From Thiogranum sp. (GTDB taxonomy: Bacteria; Pseudomonadota; Gammaproteobacteria; DSM-19610), in the NCBI GenBank assembly GCA_030148805.1, contig JASBSS010000011.1, forward strand, positions 62,001 through 126,000: 64,000 bases of DNA. The letters run 5' to 3'. The position numbers and the translations under genes were made by a program. Position 1 is the first letter of the stretch, and each line of letters starts with the position of its first letter. The notes beneath the pieces are model-generated. The model ran no database searches. It was not told the DNA's origin and saw nothing but the letters and a program-made list of their open reading frames with translations. Of this stretch, positions 62,428-64,000 are shown one piece after another.

Positions 62428-63630
62428 CTAGAACAGACTGATGCCGCGCCGTTTCCGCGTGCGTTCCTTGCGCTGGGGCACCGCGACCGTCAGGTCGGCG
62501 CCCACGTTCTCGCCTTCGATGACGGTCTCGTTCTCACCCACCTGTCCCGTCTTGACGATGCGCGCGGCCAGCCCGCCACCGGCGGTCGGCGTCCACAGCG
62601 TGGCCTCGCCGGGGCTGAGCTGAGCGCGCACCCGTTCGAGTTGCGCCTCGGGCAAGGCCGGCACGAAGCGCAAGGCCGCGTTCGAGACTTTCAACACGTT
62701 CGCCAGCCGCTGCACCTCGATGCTCACCGTCGCCGTCATGCCCGGTTTGAGCGCCAGATCGGCGTTGTCCACGTGCACGATGCAGTTGTACTTGACCACA
62801 CCCGCCTCGACGATCGGCTCCAGGCGCACCTGCGCCAGCTCGCCGTGGAACACCCGCTCGGGGTAGGCGAAGACGGTGAAACTCACCGGATCGCCCTGCT
62901 TCACGGCGCCGATGAACGACTCGTCCACATTGGTCTCGATCTGCATGCGGGTGAGGTCGCGGGCGATGGTGAACAGCGTCGGCGCCTGCAGGCTGGCCGC
63001 CACCGTCTGGCCGACGTCGACGCTGCGCGAAATCACCACCCCGTCGATGGGCGCGCGGATGCGGGTGTTGTCGAGGTTGAAGCGCTCGTGATCGAGCGCC
63101 GCGCGCGCCTGCGCCACGGCGGCGACCTTGAGCCGGTATTCCGCCTGGTTGGCCTCCAGGGTGAAGCGGGCGCTGTCGACGTCGCTGTCGGAAACCAGGC
63201 GGCGCGATTCCAGGCTGGCGAGGCGCTTGAGGTTGCGCTGCGCCTCCTTCACCTCGATCCCGGCCTTGTCGCGCGCGGCCTCGGCGCTGGCGAGGTTGGC
63301 GCGCGCCTCGGCCACCCGGGCCTGGAACAGCGACGGTTCGATCTGCGCGATCACCTCGCCGGTGGTCACCTTCTGGTTGAAGTCGGCGGCCAGTGACTCG
63401 ATGATGCCGGAGACCTGGGAGCCGACGAGCACGCTGTTCAAGGGGTTGAGCGTGCCGGTGGCCGAAACGGTCACCACCAGCTCGCCGCGTTCGACTTGCG
63501 CGGTGCTGTAAGCCGGACCCGCCTGCTCCGGCGGTGGCTGGTTGAGCTTGTAGACCCCACCGGCGACCAACAACAACAGCAGCAGCCAGAACCACCCGCT
63601 GCCCAGTACCCGCGACAGTCTCGGCGGCAT
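62428..63630 (-). CDS. MacA-like periplasmic adaptor (membrane fusion protein)
   Basis: A 400-aa membrane fusion protein: one N-terminal membrane helix (about 12-28), a lipoyl half (VSATGTLNPLNSVLVGSQVSGII), a long alpha-hairpin (about 100-175), the second lipoyl half and a beta-barrel domain. The last residues are basic (RKERTRKRRG). The ATG at 63630 has GGGAG upstream. With the two ABC genes it forms a tripartite exporter; a TolC-like partner is not identified in the window. Confidence 0.92.
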   Translation of the reverse strand: MPPRLSRVLGSGWFWLLLLLLVAGGVYKLNQPPPEQAGPAYSTAQVERGELVVTVSATGTLNPLNSVLVGSQVSGIIESLAADFNQKVTTGEVIAQIEPSLFQARVAEARANLASAEAARDKAGIEVKEAQRNLKRLASLESRRLVSDSDVDSARFTLEANQAEYRLKVAAVAQARAALDHERFNLDNTRIRAPIDGVVISRSVDVGQTVAASLQAPTLFTIARDLTRMQIETNVDESFIGAVKQGDPVSFTVFAYPERVFHGELAQVRLEPIVEAGVVKYNCIVHVDNADLALKPGMTATVSIEVQRLANVLKVSNAALRFVPALPEAQLERVRAQLSPGEATLWTPTAGGGLAARIVKTGQVGENETVIEGENVGADLTVAVPQRKERTRKRRGISLF

Positions 63631-63662
63631 ACAATCGACTCCCGGAAAAAATGGACGGCATG

Positions 63663-63668
63663 ATTGTA
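63663..63668 (-). promoter_or_regulatory. -10-like element before the MacA-like gene
   Basis: TACAAT on the minus strand, 33 nt before the ATG. No convincing -35 box at the right distance. Confidence 0.28.
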
Positions 63669-63889
63669 ACGTATCACGCCCTGGCAGTGAGACGTCCACC
63701 GCGACCTGAGCATTCCGCGGCGCTGGCCTTCGCGCGCGCCTCGCCCTTTATTCTCCACGGCCATTGCCTTTTGTTCGCCGCGACCCTACGATAGCCTTGG
63801 TCCAGCAGGTGTGTATTCCCGGCCCTTGGGGAAGGTTCCGGCGTCACCGGCATGAGGGCTTACACGACAACAAGACGATTGGTATCGGC

Positions 63890-64000
63890 ATGTCCGCTTT
63901 GGCGCAGTTTCGCTGGACGACGGGGCTGCGCTGTGGGCCTGCAGCCGCCGCCCGCCGTTTCGGCTATATTCTTCTTCTGCTCGCGATGGCGACCCTGCGC
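63890..64000 (+). CDS. possible 5' end of a gene cut by the window edge
   Basis: From the ATG at 63890 an open frame of 37 codons runs off the end. It is basic at first, then hydrophobic (RRFGYILLLLAMATL), like a signal peptide or membrane anchor. Too short to identify; the ribosome site is weak. Confidence 0.35.
   Translation, partial: MSALAQFRWTTGLRCGPAAAARRFGYILLLLAMATLR

Overview
The window is 64 kb of GC-rich chromosomal DNA from a gammaproteobacterium. The evidence is gene order: the divergent nadB / rpoE-rseABC-mucD locus, the yrb-type locus (mlaFEDB-ibaG facing yrbG-kdsDC-lptCAB-rpoN-hpf-ptsN), and leuS-lptE-holA-nadD-rsfS-rlmH-maf-rng-yhdP are all characteristic of that class. The presence of hprK with a mannose-type EIIA, HPr and EI but no sugar-specific PTS genes, together with copper/cytochrome-oxidase assembly genes and a PAS-GGDEF protein, fits an autotrophic or respiratory lineage such as Chromatiales-like sulfur oxidisers. 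That placement is inference only. No insertion sequence, prophage, CRISPR array, tRNA or rRNA gene was seen. Coding density is very high and many neighbours overlap by 4 bp (ATGA).

Layout. 1-5080: a FrnE-like thioredoxin-fold oxidoreductase, rlmD, a PolB-type exonuclease, cysM and a PAS-GGDEF diguanylate cyclase. 5053-16405 (minus): one long co-directional run, rpoE-rseA-rseB-rseC-mucD-glutaredoxin-like-dienelactone hydrolase-lepA-lepB-DUF4845-rnc-era-recO-pdxJ, which links the envelope stress sigma factor to protein export, translation and RNA processing. A good sigma-E-type promoter lies directly in front of rpoE. 16579-18890 (plus): nadB and a DedA protein.

18980-26997 (minus): mlaF-mlaE-mlaD-mlaB-ibaG-hisG-hisD-hisC-ctaG-PCuAC-SCO-acylphosphatase. 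This run mixes outer-membrane lipid transport (without mlaC), histidine synthesis (without murA in its usual place) and copper delivery to cytochrome oxidase. 27056-39795: a small zinc-ribbon gene, then (plus) yrbG, kdsD, kdsC, lptC, lptA, lptB, rpoN, hpf, ptsN, hprK, rapZ, EIIA, HPr, EI and mgtE. This block covers LPS precursor synthesis and export, sigma-54, ribosome hibernation and a regulatory phosphotransfer chain.

39824-42195: a poorly characterised three-gene unit (2OG oxygenase-like, receiver-like, membrane-anchored methyltransferase-like) and darP. 42200-56117 (minus): leuS-lptE-holA-proA-nadD-rsfS-rlmH-maf-rng-yhdP-hypothetical-nitrilase. 56274-60462: a YbeL-like zinc-ribbon protein, a PilZ-TM-SPOR fusion, dsbB (minus) and an orphan outer-membrane barrel candidate. 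60528-63630 (minus): a MacAB-like tripartite export set. The window ends inside a possible plus-strand gene with a signal-like N-terminus.

Most of the window is conserved core genome. The best candidates for something new are the PilZ-SPOR fusion, the 39.8-41.6 kb trio, the orphan barrel protein, the mla operon without mlaC, and the dual-looking promoter before rpoN. No stretch longer than 300 bases lacks a gene; the longest gaps are 58841-59121 (two weak promoter-like elements at most) and 63631-63889 (a -10-like element for the export operon).
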